A DNA stretch of 64,000 nucleotides from Lysobacter_F sp035645555 (GTDB lineage Bacteria > Pseudomonadota > Gammaproteobacteria > Xanthomonadales > Xanthomonadaceae): positions 1 to 64,000 of the forward strand of contig DASQMI010000068.1 of assembly GCA_035645555.1 (NCBI GenBank), given 5' to 3'. The notes beneath the pieces are model-generated. The model was not told the origin of the DNA, did not search any database, and saw only the letters and a program-made list of their open reading frames with translations. This document shows positions 54,605 through 64,000 of the stretch, piece after piece. Position 1 is the stretch's first letter. Each line of letters starts with the position of its first letter. Made by a program: the position numbers and the translations under genes.

Positions 54605-56166
54605 CACAGCATCTCCAGCGCGAGCACGCCGGGGATCGCGCGCAGTGCGAGCAGCTGGTTGTCCGGCACCGCGCGGTCGACGGTGATCGCGGCCAGCGCC
54701 TCGCCATCGCCCTTCGCGCCCAGCGAGAAGTTGACGATGTTGACGCCGGCCGCGCCGAGGTGCGAGCCGACCAGGCCGATCATGCCGGGCCGGTCCTCGT
54801 TGCGCATCAGCAGCAGATGCGCCTGCGGATCGAACTCGATCTCCGCGCCGTCCATTCGCACCACGCGCGGGCCGCGGTGCAGGGTCGCCTCGATCTCGCG
54901 CGCCTCGCCGTCGCCTTCCACGCGCACGCGCAGCAGGCGGTCGAAGCCGTCGCCGTTGCCGCCGACCGTCTCGGCGACGGTCAGCCCGCGCGCGGCGGCT
55001 TCCTGCAACGCATTGACCGGCGTCACGCGGCCGGACGCGGTGCCGAGCAGCGCGGCCACCAGCAGACGCGTCAGCGGGCGGGTGTCGAGCGCCTCGGTGC
55101 GTCCGGCGTAGGTGACGTGCAGCCGGGTCGGCGCCTGCACCAGCCGCGCGGCGAGCCGACCGAGCGCGGACATCAGCGGCATCCACGGGCCGACCTCGCG
55201 CGCGGCTTCCGCCGACAGCGGCGGCAGGTTGACGCAACCGGCGACCGCGCCGGTGTGGATGAAGTCGAGGATCTGCCGCGCGAGGATGGTGCTGACCGCC
55301 TGCTGCGCCTCGCCGGTGGACGCACCCAGGTGCGGCGTGAGGATCAGCTTGGGATGCGCGCGCAACGGCGAATCCGCGGGCAGCGGCTCGGTGGCGAACG
55401 TATCGAGCGCGGCACCGCCCAGATGGCCCTCGTGGAGCAGCTTCAGCAGCGCGGTCTCGTCGACCAGGCCGCCGCGCGCGGCGTTGATCAGGTAGGCGCC
55501 CGGCTTCATCGTCCGCAGCCGCGCCTCGTTCAACAGGTGCGTGGTCTCGCGGGTGCGCGGGATGTGCAGGGTGACGATGTCGGCCCACGCCAGCAGCGCA
55601 TCCAGCGGCATCAGCGGCACGCTGCCCTTGCCGGCGGCGGCGGCGGGCAGGAACGGGTCGTGCGCGGCCACTTCCATGCCGATGCCCTGCGCCTTGCGCG
55701 CCACCGTACTGCCGATGCGGCCCAGCCCGATGATGCCGAGCCGCTTGCCTTCCAGTTCGAAGCCGGTGAGTCCGGCCTTCGGCCACTCGCCGGCTTTCAT
55801 CCCGGCATCGGCGCGCGGCACGTGGCGCGCCAGCGCGAACAGCAGCGACAGCGCGTGCTCGGCCGCGGCGAGCGTGTTGCCGTCGGGCGCGTTCATCACC
55901 GCGATGCCGCGCGCGGTGGCGGCGTCCACGTCGATGGTGTCCACGCCGGCACCGGCGCGGCCGATCACGCGCAGCCGCGACGCGTCGGCGATCGCCTCGG
56001 CGGTCACCGGCGTGGCCGAACGCACCAGCAGCGCGTCGACGCCAGCGAGCGCCTGCCCCAGCCGCGCCGAATCCTTGATCGGGTCGGAAACGACGACCTC
56101 CCAACCCGCCGTGCGGAGCAGGTCGAGGCCGTCTTCGTGGATGCCATCGCAGGCCAGCACTTTCAT
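54604..56166 (-). CDS. serA: D-3-phosphoglycerate dehydrogenase
   Basis: The 520-residue long-form SerA oxidises 3-phosphoglycerate to 3-phosphohydroxypyruvate, the first step of serine synthesis. NAD-binding motif is LGIIGLGRIGSTVA; catalytic residues lie in NAARGGLVDE, ATEPLP and TPHLGAST. An intervening domain follows, then a C-terminal ACT domain (NEDRPGMIGLVGSHLGAAG), which usually gives serine feedback. The start at 56166 follows GAGGAGGAG. Its leader holds two hairpins and a short upstream ORF. Confidence 0.97.
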   Translation of the reverse strand: MKVLACDGIHEDGLDLLRTAGWEVVVSDPIKDSARLGQALAGVDALLVRSATPVTAEAIADASRLRVIGRAGAGVDTIDVDAATARGIAVMNAPDGNTLAAAEHALSLLFALARHVPRADAGMKAGEWPKAGLTGFELEGKRLGIIGLGRIGSTVARKAQGIGMEVAAHDPFLPAAAAGKGSVPLMPLDALLAWADIVTLHIPRTRETTHLLNEARLRTMKPGAYLINAARGGLVDETALLKLLHEGHLGGAALDTFATEPLPADSPLRAHPKLILTPHLGASTGEAQQAVSTILARQILDFIHTGAVAGCVNLPPLSAEAAREVGPWMPLMSALGRLAARLVQAPTRLHVTYAGRTEALDTRPLTRLLVAALLGTASGRVTPVNALQEAAARGLTVAETVGGNGDGFDRLLRVRVEGDGEAREIEATLHRGPRVVRMDGAEIEFDPQAHLLLMRNEDRPGMIGLVGSHLGAAGVNIVNFSLGAKGDGEALAAITVDRAVPDNQLLALRAIPGVLALEML

Positions 56167-56222
56167 CGCAGCTCCTCCTCGGGAAAGGAGCGCGGAAACG
56201 CTGCGAGCCGGCACAACGTCAT
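56163..56222 (-). CDS. Candidate 19-codon upstream ORF in the serA leader
   Basis: An ORF of 19 codons (MTLCRLAAFPRSFPEEELR) has its stop TGA overlapping the serA ATG (CGATGA), so a ribosome finishing it would sit on the serA start. Its start is within a GGCGGC hairpin arm. It contains only one serine, so a classical serine-attenuator peptide is not supported. Whether it is translated is unknown. Confidence 0.3.
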   Translation of the reverse strand: MTLCRLAAFPRSFPEEELR

Positions 56223-56260
56223 GCCGCCTTGGAGGCGGCCGGCGGCCACCGACGGTGGCC
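56223..56260 (-). promoter_or_regulatory. Two consecutive hairpins in the serA leader
   Basis: On the minus strand GGCCACC-GTC-GGTGGCC (56260-56244) is followed by GCCGCC-TCCAA-GGCGGC (56239-56223), 57-94 bases before the serA start. The second stem runs into the upstream ORF start codon. This could be a translation-control element or merely structured RNA. Confidence 0.4.
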
Positions 56261-56343
56261 TTCACAACGCAGTCGGGAAACGGGGCCGGCTGGCATGGGA
56301 ATCCGCGACGACCTGAGCCTAACAGAGGCGCGTGTGCCGTCCG

Positions 56344-56374
56344 CAAAGAGAAAGGGCCGGCGATGCCGGCCCTC
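56344..56374 (-). terminator. Intrinsic terminator of the S46 peptidase gene
   Basis: Read leftward, a 9-bp stem (AGGGCCGGC / GCCGGCCCT) with a 3-base loop runs into TTTCTCTTT, 21 bases after the S46 stop codon. Confidence 0.75.
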
Positions 56375-56394
56375 TCCTCGCGCAACCCAGCAGA

Positions 56395-58566
<2,172 letters not shown>

Positions 58567-58673
58567 GCACGCCTCCTCGAACGCAAAGGGAGGCCGAGTC
58601 TAGCCCGAGGTCCGGCCAGCGGCCATGTGCCGCACCGGCGCCGCCGCGACCCGGCCGTGCGTGGGCCGCGGCG

Positions 58674-58679
58674 TATAAT
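58674..58679 (+). promoter_or_regulatory. -10 box (TATAAT) for tdh-kbl
   Basis: A perfect TATAAT lies 35 bases before the tdh ATG. No convincing -35 is present at the usual spacing. Confidence 0.6.
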
Positions 58680-58713
58680 TCGCGCCCTCTCACCGCAGTT
58701 CCGCGGACTTTCC

Positions 58714-59748
58714 ATGACCCAACTGATGAAGGCGCTGGTGAAGCGCGAGCCGACCAAGGGCATCTGGATGGAGCAGGTGCCGGTGCCGACGCCGGGCGCC
58801 AACGAGGTGCTGATCAAGCTCGAGAAGACTGCGATCTGCGGCACCGACCTGCACATCTACCTGTGGGACGAGTGGAGCCAGCGCACCATCAAGCCGGGGC
58901 TAGTGATCGGCCACGAGTTCGTCGGCCGCATCGTCGAGCTCGGCCCGGGCGTCACCGGCTACACCGTCGGCCAGCGCGTGTCGGCGGAGGGCCACATCGT
59001 CTGCGGCCACTGCCGCAACTGCCGCGCCGGCCGCCAGCACCTGTGCCCCAACACGGTCGGCATCGGCGTCAACCGCGACGGCGCGTTCGCCGAATACATC
59101 GTGATGCCGGCCAGCAACCTGTGGCCGATTCCGGACCAGATCCCGAGCGAGCTCGCCGCGTTCTTCGACCCGTACGGCAACGCCGCGCATTGCGCGCTGG
59201 AGTTCGACGTGGTCGGCGAGGACGTGCTGATCACCGGCGCCGGCCCGATCGGCATCATCGCCGCCGGCATCTGCAAGCACATCGGCGCGCGCAACGTGGT
59301 GGTGACCGACGTCAACGACTTCCGCCTGAAACTGGCCGCCGACATGGGCGCCACCCGCGTGGTCAATGTCGCCAACACCTCGCTCAAGGACGTCATGAAG
59401 GACCTCCACATGGAGGGCTTCGACGTCGGTCTGGAGATGAGCGGCAACCCACGCGCGTTCAACGACATGCTCGACTGCATGTACCACGGCGGCAAGATCG
59501 CGATGCTCGGCATCATGCCGAAGGGCGCCGGCGCCGACTGGGACAAGATCATCTTCAAGGGCCTCACCATCCACGGCATCTACGGCCGGCGGATGTACGA
59601 GACCTGGTACAAGATGACCCAGCTGGTGATGTCCGGCTTCCCGCTGCACAAGGTGCTGACCCACCAGCTGCCGGTCGACGACTTCCAGAAAGGCTTCGAG
59701 CTGATGGAATCCGGCAAGTCCGGCAAGGTCGTCCTCAGCTGGACCTGA
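58714..59748 (+). CDS. tdh: L-threonine 3-dehydrogenase
   Basis: The 344-residue zinc medium-chain dehydrogenase oxidises threonine to 2-amino-3-ketobutyrate. Motifs: catalytic zinc CGTDLHIYLWDEWS and GHEFVGRI, structural-zinc cysteines in HIVCGHCRNCRAGRQHLCPNT (split over four cysteines), and NAD-binding VLITGAGPIGIIA. The start ATG 58714 matches the E. coli length within three residues. kbl follows 56 bases later. Confidence 0.96.
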   Translation: MTQLMKALVKREPTKGIWMEQVPVPTPGANEVLIKLEKTAICGTDLHIYLWDEWSQRTIKPGLVIGHEFVGRIVELGPGVTGYTVGQRVSAEGHIVCGHCRNCRAGRQHLCPNTVGIGVNRDGAFAEYIVMPASNLWPIPDQIPSELAAFFDPYGNAAHCALEFDVVGEDVLITGAGPIGIIAAGICKHIGARNVVVTDVNDFRLKLAADMGATRVVNVANTSLKDVMKDLHMEGFDVGLEMSGNPRAFNDMLDCMYHGGKIAMLGIMPKGAGADWDKIIFKGLTIHGIYGRRMYETWYKMTQLVMSGFPLHKVLTHQLPVDDFQKGFELMESGKSGKVVLSWT

Positions 59749-59804
59749 GCCGTCGGGCCCGCTCCCCCACCCGCGGCCGCGCGCCGCCCCCACCGCCGAT
59801 TCCC

Positions 59805-60998
59805 ATGAGCCTGACCGAACGCTACGAACGCACGCTGGACGAGATCCGCGAGCAGGGCTTGTTCAAGTCCGAACGCATCATCACCTCGCCGCAGTCGGCG
59901 GAGATCACGCTGGCCGACGGCCGCACGGTGCTGAACTTCTGCGCCAACAACTACCTCGGTCTGGCCGACCATCCCGACATCATCGCCACGGCCAAGCAGG
60001 CGCTCGACACCCACGGCTTCGGCCTGGCCAGCGTGCGCTTCATCTGCGGCACACAGGACCTGCACAAGCAGCTGGAGAAGACGATCGCCGAGTTCTTCGG
60101 CACCGAGGACACGATCCTCTACGCGGCCTGCTTCGACGCCAACGGCGGCCTGTTCGAACCGCTGCTCGACGAGAACGACGCGATCATCTCCGACGCGCTC
60201 AACCACGCCTCGATCATCGACGGCGTGCGCCTGTGCAAGGCCAAGCGCTACCGCTATGCCAACTGCGACATGGCCGACCTGGAGAAGCAGCTCCAGCAAG
60301 CGAAGGCCGATGGCGCGCGCACGATCATGATCACCACCGACGGCGTGTTCTCGATGGACGGCTTCATCGCGCCGCTCGACGAGATCACCCGGCTGGCGCA
60401 GCAGTACGGTGCGCTGGTGCACATTGACGAGTGCCACGCGACCGGCTTCCTCGGCGCTACCGGCCGCGGCTCGGCCGAGGTGAAGGGCGTGCTGGACCGG
60501 ATCGACATCATCACCGGCACGCTCGGCAAGGCGATGGGCGGCGCGCTCGGCGGCTTCACCACCGCGAAGCGCGAGATCATCGAGATGCTGCGCCAGCGCT
60601 CGCGTCCGTACCTGTTCTCCAACTCGCTGCCGCCGCACGTGGTCGCCGCCGGCATCAAGGCGTTCCAGATGCTCGGCGCGGCCGGCGAGCTGCGCGAGCG
60701 GCTGGCCGAGAACACCCGCTATTTCCGCGAGCGGATGACCGCCGCCGGCTTCGACCTGAAGCCCGGCGTGCATCCGATCGTGCCGGTGATGCTGTACGAC
60801 GCGCCGCTCGCGCAGCGCTTCGCCGCGCGCCTGCTGGAAGAAGGCATCTACGCGATCGGCTTCTTCTTCCCGGTGGTGCCGAAGGGCCAGGCGCGCATCC
60901 GCACGCAGATGTCCGCGGCGCACACCCGCGAGCATCTCGACCGCGCGATCGACGCGTTCACCCGCATCGGCCGCGAACTGGGCGTGCTGCGCGGCTGA
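59805..60998 (+). CDS. kbl: 2-Amino-3-ketobutyrate CoA ligase (glycine C-acetyltransferase)
   Basis: The 397-residue PLP enzyme splits aminoketobutyrate to glycine and acetyl-CoA. It has the alpha-oxoamine synthase motifs NFCANNYLGLADHPD, VRFICGTQDLHKQLE, HIDECHATGFLGATGRGS and the PLP lysine in ITGTLGKAMGGALGG. With Tdh it turns threonine into glycine, which the glycine riboswitch and gcvP upstream in this window would then dispose of. Confidence 0.97.
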   Translation: MSLTERYERTLDEIREQGLFKSERIITSPQSAEITLADGRTVLNFCANNYLGLADHPDIIATAKQALDTHGFGLASVRFICGTQDLHKQLEKTIAEFFGTEDTILYAACFDANGGLFEPLLDENDAIISDALNHASIIDGVRLCKAKRYRYANCDMADLEKQLQQAKADGARTIMITTDGVFSMDGFIAPLDEITRLAQQYGALVHIDECHATGFLGATGRGSAEVKGVLDRIDIITGTLGKAMGGALGGFTTAKREIIEMLRQRSRPYLFSNSLPPHVVAAGIKAFQMLGAAGELRERLAENTRYFRERMTAAGFDLKPGVHPIVPVMLYDAPLAQRFAARLLEEGIYAIGFFFPVVPKGQARIRTQMSAAHTREHLDRAIDAFTRIGRELGVLRG

Positions 60999-61005
60999 GC
61001 CGCAC

Positions 61006-61031
61006 GGCCGGAGCGCCGCTGCGCTCCGGCC
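61006..61031. terminator. Hairpin between kbl and the DHFR-like gene
   Basis: A perfect 11-bp stem (GGCCGGAGCGC / GCGCTCCGGCC) with a CGCT loop lies between these convergent genes. No T-run follows on either strand, so termination is uncertain. Confidence 0.45.
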
Positions 61032-61037
61032 CCCCTG

Positions 61038-61589
61038 CTAGGCGGACGCCGGCGGGTTGATCGCGTACTCGCTCTGCACCAGCCCGTTCGCGTAGGCGCG
61101 GGTGTCGACGTGGCGCAGGCGGATGTCGCGCGACAGCGGTCCGAACAGCGGGATGCCGCGACCGATCAGCACCGGGATTCGCGAGATGATCAGCCGGTCC
61201 ACCAGCCCGGCATCGAGGAACGCCTGCACGGTCTTGCCGCCGTCGACGTACAGCCGGTGCCAGCCGCGGCTGGCCAGCGCCGAGACGATCTCCTGCGGCG
61301 TGCCCGACATCGCTTCCACGCACGCCGGGACGTGGCCGGGAAACTCCACCGGGCGATGGCTGAGCACGACCACCGGCTTGTCGCCATACGGCCAGCCGCC
61401 GAACGTCAGCACCTTCTCGTAGGTCCCGCGCCCCATCACCAGCGCGTCGATGCCGGCCATGAACGCGCCGTAGCCGTAGTCGCCGCCGTCGTCGGTTCCG
61501 CCGGAGTGGGTGTTCAACCAGTCGAGGTCGCCGTTCTCGCGGGCGATGAAGCCATCCAGACTGGTGGCGATGTAGACCGATGCGGGCAT
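61038..61589 (-). CDS. RibD-C/dihydrofolate reductase-like protein
   Basis: The 183-residue protein is of the RibD C-terminal/DHFR superfamily: ASVYIATSLDGFIARENGDLDWL near the start, GIDALVMGRGTYEKVLTFG, KPVVVLSHRP, and LYVDGGKTVQAFLDAGLVDRLIISRIPVLIG. It probably binds NADPH; the substrate is unknown. It lies downstream of a pseudouridine synthase by 33 bases in a three-gene leftward operon. Confidence 0.85.
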   Translation of the reverse strand: MPASVYIATSLDGFIARENGDLDWLNTHSGGTDDGGDYGYGAFMAGIDALVMGRGTYEKVLTFGGWPYGDKPVVVLSHRPVEFPGHVPACVEAMSGTPQEIVSALASRGWHRLYVDGGKTVQAFLDAGLVDRLIISRIPVLIGRGIPLFGPLSRDIRLRHVDTRAYANGLVQSEYAINPPASA

Positions 61590-61622
61590 GGCGGAGCGTC
61601 CGTTCGCAGGGGGGCGCGCACG

Positions 61623-62396
61623 CTAGCCGATTCCCGGCCCGTTCGCCACGGTGGCGTGAGGCGGTGCGAGCGCGGCCACTTCCGCCGCCGTCAATTCGCG
61701 CCACTGTCCCTTCGCGAGCGTGCCGAGCGCGAGCGGGCCGATCGCGACCCGCACCAGCCGCATCACCTCGAGTCCGCACGCCTCCATCAGGCGGCGGATC
61801 TGCCGGTTGCGCCCCTCGTCGAGCACGACCTCCAGCCATGCGGTGCGGCCGCCGCTGCGCAGCACGCGCGCGCTCTTCGCGTGCAGGACCTCGCCGTCGC
61901 AGTCGATGCCGTCGTGCAGGTGCTGCAGCAGCGCGGGCGCCGGCACGCGGTCGACCTGCACGTGGTAGGTCTTGTCCGGTCCGAGCGCTGGATCGGTGAT
62001 CGCCGCGGCCCACGCCGGGTCGTTGCAGAACAGCAGCAGGCCCTCGCTGGCGCGATCCAGCCGGCCCACCGGCGCCAGCCACGGCAGCTCGGCGCCGTCG
62101 AAGCAGCGGTAGACGGTGTCGCGGCCGCGCTCGTCGCGCACGGTGGTGACCAGCCCGCGCGGCTTGTTGAGCATCAGGTAGCGGCGCTCGGCCGCCGGCA
62201 GCGCGCGTCCGTCGACGGCGATGCGCGCACGCATCGCCGCGCTGATCGGGAATTCCGCGTCGCGGACGACGCGGCCAGCGACCGTCACCCGGCCTTCGGC
62301 GATCCAGCGCGCCGCCTCGGTGCGCGAGCACAGCCCGGCTTTCGACAGCACGCGCGCAAGCCCGTGTCGCGGCGACGGCCGCGGCCCCAAAGCCAT
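61623..62396 (-). CDS. RsuA/RluB-E-F-family rRNA pseudouridine synthase
   Basis: The 257-residue protein has an N-terminal S4 RNA-binding domain (LARVLSKAGLCSRTEAARWIAEGRVTVAG), LMLNKPRGLVTTV, the catalytic aspartate in VGRLDRASEGLLLFCND, and the C-terminal EGRNRQIRRLMEACG. It modifies rRNA uridine. Which of RsuA, RluB, RluE or RluF is not decided. Start ATG 62396 precedes the S4 domain; earlier codons are poly-Ala/Arg run-in. Confidence 0.92.
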   Translation of the reverse strand: MALGPRPSPRHGLARVLSKAGLCSRTEAARWIAEGRVTVAGRVVRDAEFPISAAMRARIAVDGRALPAAERRYLMLNKPRGLVTTVRDERGRDTVYRCFDGAELPWLAPVGRLDRASEGLLLFCNDPAWAAAITDPALGPDKTYHVQVDRVPAPALLQHLHDGIDCDGEVLHAKSARVLRSGGRTAWLEVVLDEGRNRQIRRLMEACGLEVMRLVRVAIGPLALGTLAKGQWRELTAAEVAALAPPHATVANGPGIG

Positions 62397-62410
62397 CGGT
62401 TGGCGCCGCC

Positions 62411-62890
62411 CTACTTGTCCGGTTCCGGCGGCGGGGGCGGCGGCGGCACCGCCGGCTGCGCACCCTTCGCGACGCGCACGCCGCGCGCCTTCATCCACGC
62501 ATCGAATTCATCGGCGGTCATGCGCTTGCCGCCCTGGCTCATGTCGAAGCGCCACGGCGCGTTGTCGTACTGAGTGCGTGGGGTGTAACCGGCCGCGCCG
62601 CTGCCGAGCGGAGCGGCACCCGGACGCGCCGGCAGCGCGCTGGCGACATTGGCGCAGCCCTGCAGGCGCAGCCGCAGCAACACCTGGTCGACCGACAACG
62701 CGTCGTCGTACGCCTGCGCCAGCACGCCGCCGCCGGCCGCCGACGCGGCCGGCATCGCCAGCTCCGGCGCCACCGGGATGGAACCCTGCGGCGCGGCGGC
62801 CTGGGCCGCGAGTGCCGCGCACTGCGCGGTCTGCGCCTGCGCGATACCGATGGCCGCGCACAGCGCGATGGCGAGAACGAGTCGCCGCAT
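62411..62890 (-). CDS. Unknown exported Ala/Pro-rich protein
   Basis: The 159-residue precursor has a signal peptide (RRLVLAIALCAAIGIAQAQ). The mature part is alanine-rich, with GVLAQAYDDALSVDQVLLRLRLQGC then WRFDMSQGGKRMTADEFDAWMKARGV and a C-terminal run of prolines (PPPPPPPEPDK). Two mature cysteines could form a disulfide. No family recognised. It starts 14 bases before the pseudouridine synthase and heads the operon. Confidence 0.65.
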   Translation of the reverse strand: MRRLVLAIALCAAIGIAQAQTAQCAALAAQAAAPQGSIPVAPELAMPAASAAGGGVLAQAYDDALSVDQVLLRLRLQGCANVASALPARPGAAPLGSGAAGYTPRTQYDNAPWRFDMSQGGKRMTADEFDAWMKARGVRVAKGAQPAVPPPPPPPEPDK

Positions 62891-62967
62891 GGTCCGCCTC
62901 CGCATCCGAGTGCCTGCAGTGTAGGTGGCGCGGCGTCGGCCGCTCAACCTGGACGGCACTCGTCGCA

Positions 62968-63001
62968 GAAACACGAAGCCCGGCCGGAGCCGGGCTTCGT
63001 G
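62968..63001 (-). terminator. Intrinsic terminator of the OmpA-family gene
   Basis: A perfect 12-bp stem (CACGAAGCCCGG / CCGGGCTTCGTG) with a 6-base loop, followed on the minus strand by TTTCTGC, lies 20 bases after the stop codon. Confidence 0.75.
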
Positions 63002-63021
63002 GACCAACTCGCTGCAGCGGC

Positions 63022-64000
63022 TTACTGCTGCACGTTCAGCTCGGTGCGGCGGTTCTGCGCGCGACCTTCCGGATTGTCCGAACCGTCCGGATTCTCGTTC
63101 GGCGCGATCGGCCGGCTCTCGCCGTAACCGTTCGGGCCCACCAGACGCGACGCGTCGATCCCGTTGCTGGTCAGGTAGTCGTACACCGCACGCGCACGAC
63201 GCTCCGACAGCGCCTGGTTGTACGCATCGGTGCCGCGCGAGTCGGTGTGACCCGCCACTTCCACCCGCAGCTCCGGATAACGCTGCAGAATCTGCACCGC
63301 CTCGTTCAGGATCGCCACCGCGTCCGGACGCAGCGTCGCCTTGTCGTAGTCGAAGTTCACACCCTTCAGGTCGATCGTCACCGGCACCGGGCAGCCGTCC
63401 GGACCGATCGTCTGACCCGCCTGCGAACCCGGGCACTTGTCGTCGCAGTTGTTCACGCCGTCGCCGTCGTCGTCCTTGTCCGCGCAGTTCGGCGCCGGCG
63501 CCGCCGGCGCAGGCGCCGCTTCCACCGGCTCCGGACCCAGCGGAATCACCAGACCCACCGACGCCAGCACGTCGCCGAAACGATCCTCCTGCGGCGCCGC
63601 CACGCTCGAATCGTCGAAGTCCACACGGTACGCCACCTCGGTGCGGATGCCGATCCGGCCCAGGTCGCCCTGCACGCCCAGACCCACCTTCGCCGCCAGG
63701 TTGCCGTCCTCACGCTCGCCCGGCGAGTTCACGCTCGGGAACGCGTCGAACTCCTCCTCCGAACGCTGGTAGCCCAGGCCCATCAGCACGTACGGACCCC
63801 AGTTGCGGCCTTCCTGCACGAAGTGACGACGCAGGTCCACCGACGCGCCGTACTGGCTCCACAGCAGGTCCTGGTTGTCGTCGAAGTTCGGGTTCTGGTA
63901 GTTCAGCTCGAAGTCCAGCGACCACGTCGGGCTCAGGAACTTGCCGAAGCCCAGCGCACCGAACGGCGCGTTCCGCGTGTCACGGGCGTTGTCCTGCATG
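63022..64000 (-). CDS. OmpA-family outer-membrane protein, 5' end cut by window edge
   Basis: At least 325 residues are visible. The N-terminal part is a beta-barrel (NAPFGALGFGKFLSPTWSLDFELNYQ, VLMGLGYQRS, AAKVGLGVQGD). A Pro/Ala linker and a calcium-binding thrombospondin-type-3-like repeat (DKDDDGDGVNNCDDKCPG) follow, then the peptidoglycan-binding OmpA domain (VNFDYDKATLRPDAV, VEVAGHTDSRGTDAYNQALSERRA, YGESRPIAPNE). It tethers the outer membrane to peptidoglycan. The start codon and signal peptide lie beyond position 64000; the ATG at 63999 is probably internal. Confidence 0.93.
   Translation of the reverse strand, partial: MQDNARDTRNAPFGALGFGKFLSPTWSLDFELNYQNPNFDDNQDLLWSQYGASVDLRRHFVQEGRNWGPYVLMGLGYQRSEEEFDAFPSVNSPGEREDGNLAAKVGLGVQGDLGRIGIRTEVAYRVDFDDSSVAAPQEDRFGDVLASVGLVIPLGPEPVEAAPAPAAPAPNCADKDDDGDGVNNCDDKCPGSQAGQTIGPDGCPVPVTIDLKGVNFDYDKATLRPDAVAILNEAVQILQRYPELRVEVAGHTDSRGTDAYNQALSERRARAVYDYLTSNGIDASRLVGPNGYGESRPIAPNENPDGSDNPEGRAQNRRTELNVQQ

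Overview
The window is a GC-rich, densely coded bacterial chromosome segment. It most likely comes from a gammaproteobacterium of the Xanthomonadaceae/Lysobacteraceae (Lysobacter/Luteimonas type). The basis is the gene content and order: a bacterial ACE-like M2 lipoprotein, several S9 and S46 exopeptidases, a TonB-dependent receptor, the serA / folC / SPOR / cvpA / purF block, a GNAT gene coupled to minCDE, and pairs of a GTAGGAGCGGCTTCAGCCGC-type palindromic repeat. The genus cannot be fixed from sequence alone. I see no integrase, transposase, plasmid or phage gene and no CRISPR array; this reads as core chromosome.

Layout. 1-6.1 kb: alkaline phosphatase (cut by the window edge), HemJ/CopD membrane protein, methyltransferase, intracellular PHB depolymerase, a small zinc-ribbon protein, a PadR plus HAAS-type membrane protein operon, and two very small genes. 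6.2-12.5 kb: cyclophilin, TonB receptor, two small unknowns, tRNA-Phe, an M15/VanY-like peptidase, and an AlkA-like glycosylase with a DUF423 protein. 12.5-15.7 kb: an SRPBCC membrane-anchored protein and a DesK/NarL-type two-component system. 15.8-19.5 kb: GNAT-minC-minD-minE, an HExxH protein and a YrbL-like kinase, tightly packed. 19.6-27.4 kb: M2 peptidase, Tex, Bcr/CflA exporter, Atm1-type ABC exporter.

27.4-35.4 kb: a tandem glycine riboswitch in front of gcvP, a CorA transporter, cstA with ybdD, and a lone secreted SdrD-like protein. 35.5-43.4 kb: DUF819 transporter, S9 peptidase, OPT oligopeptide transporter, a broken S9 remnant and an intact S9 peptidase. 43.5-46.9 kb: rfbBACD for dTDP-L-rhamnose. 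47-56.2 kb: KGG stress protein, lpxH, then a long leftward block serA / histidine phosphatase / folC / SPOR / cvpA / purF / RraB-like / DUF455. 56.4-64 kb: S46 dipeptidyl peptidase, tdh-kbl, a RibD-C/DHFR-like protein, a pseudouridine synthase, an unknown exported protein, and an OmpA porin cut by the right edge.

Two themes link the genes. One is peptide scavenging: M2, S9, S46 and OPT, which fits proteolytic predatory or saprophytic relatives. The other is glycine/serine/one-carbon flow: SerA, Tdh-Kbl, riboswitch-controlled GcvP, FolC and PurF. No wholly new system is evident. The strongest leads are the minCDE-linked HExxH and kinase pair, the serA-coupled histidine phosphatase, the serA leader with a 19-codon upstream ORF, the lone SdrD-like secreted protein, and the frameshifted S9 remnant that begins right after an intact paralogue's stop codon.
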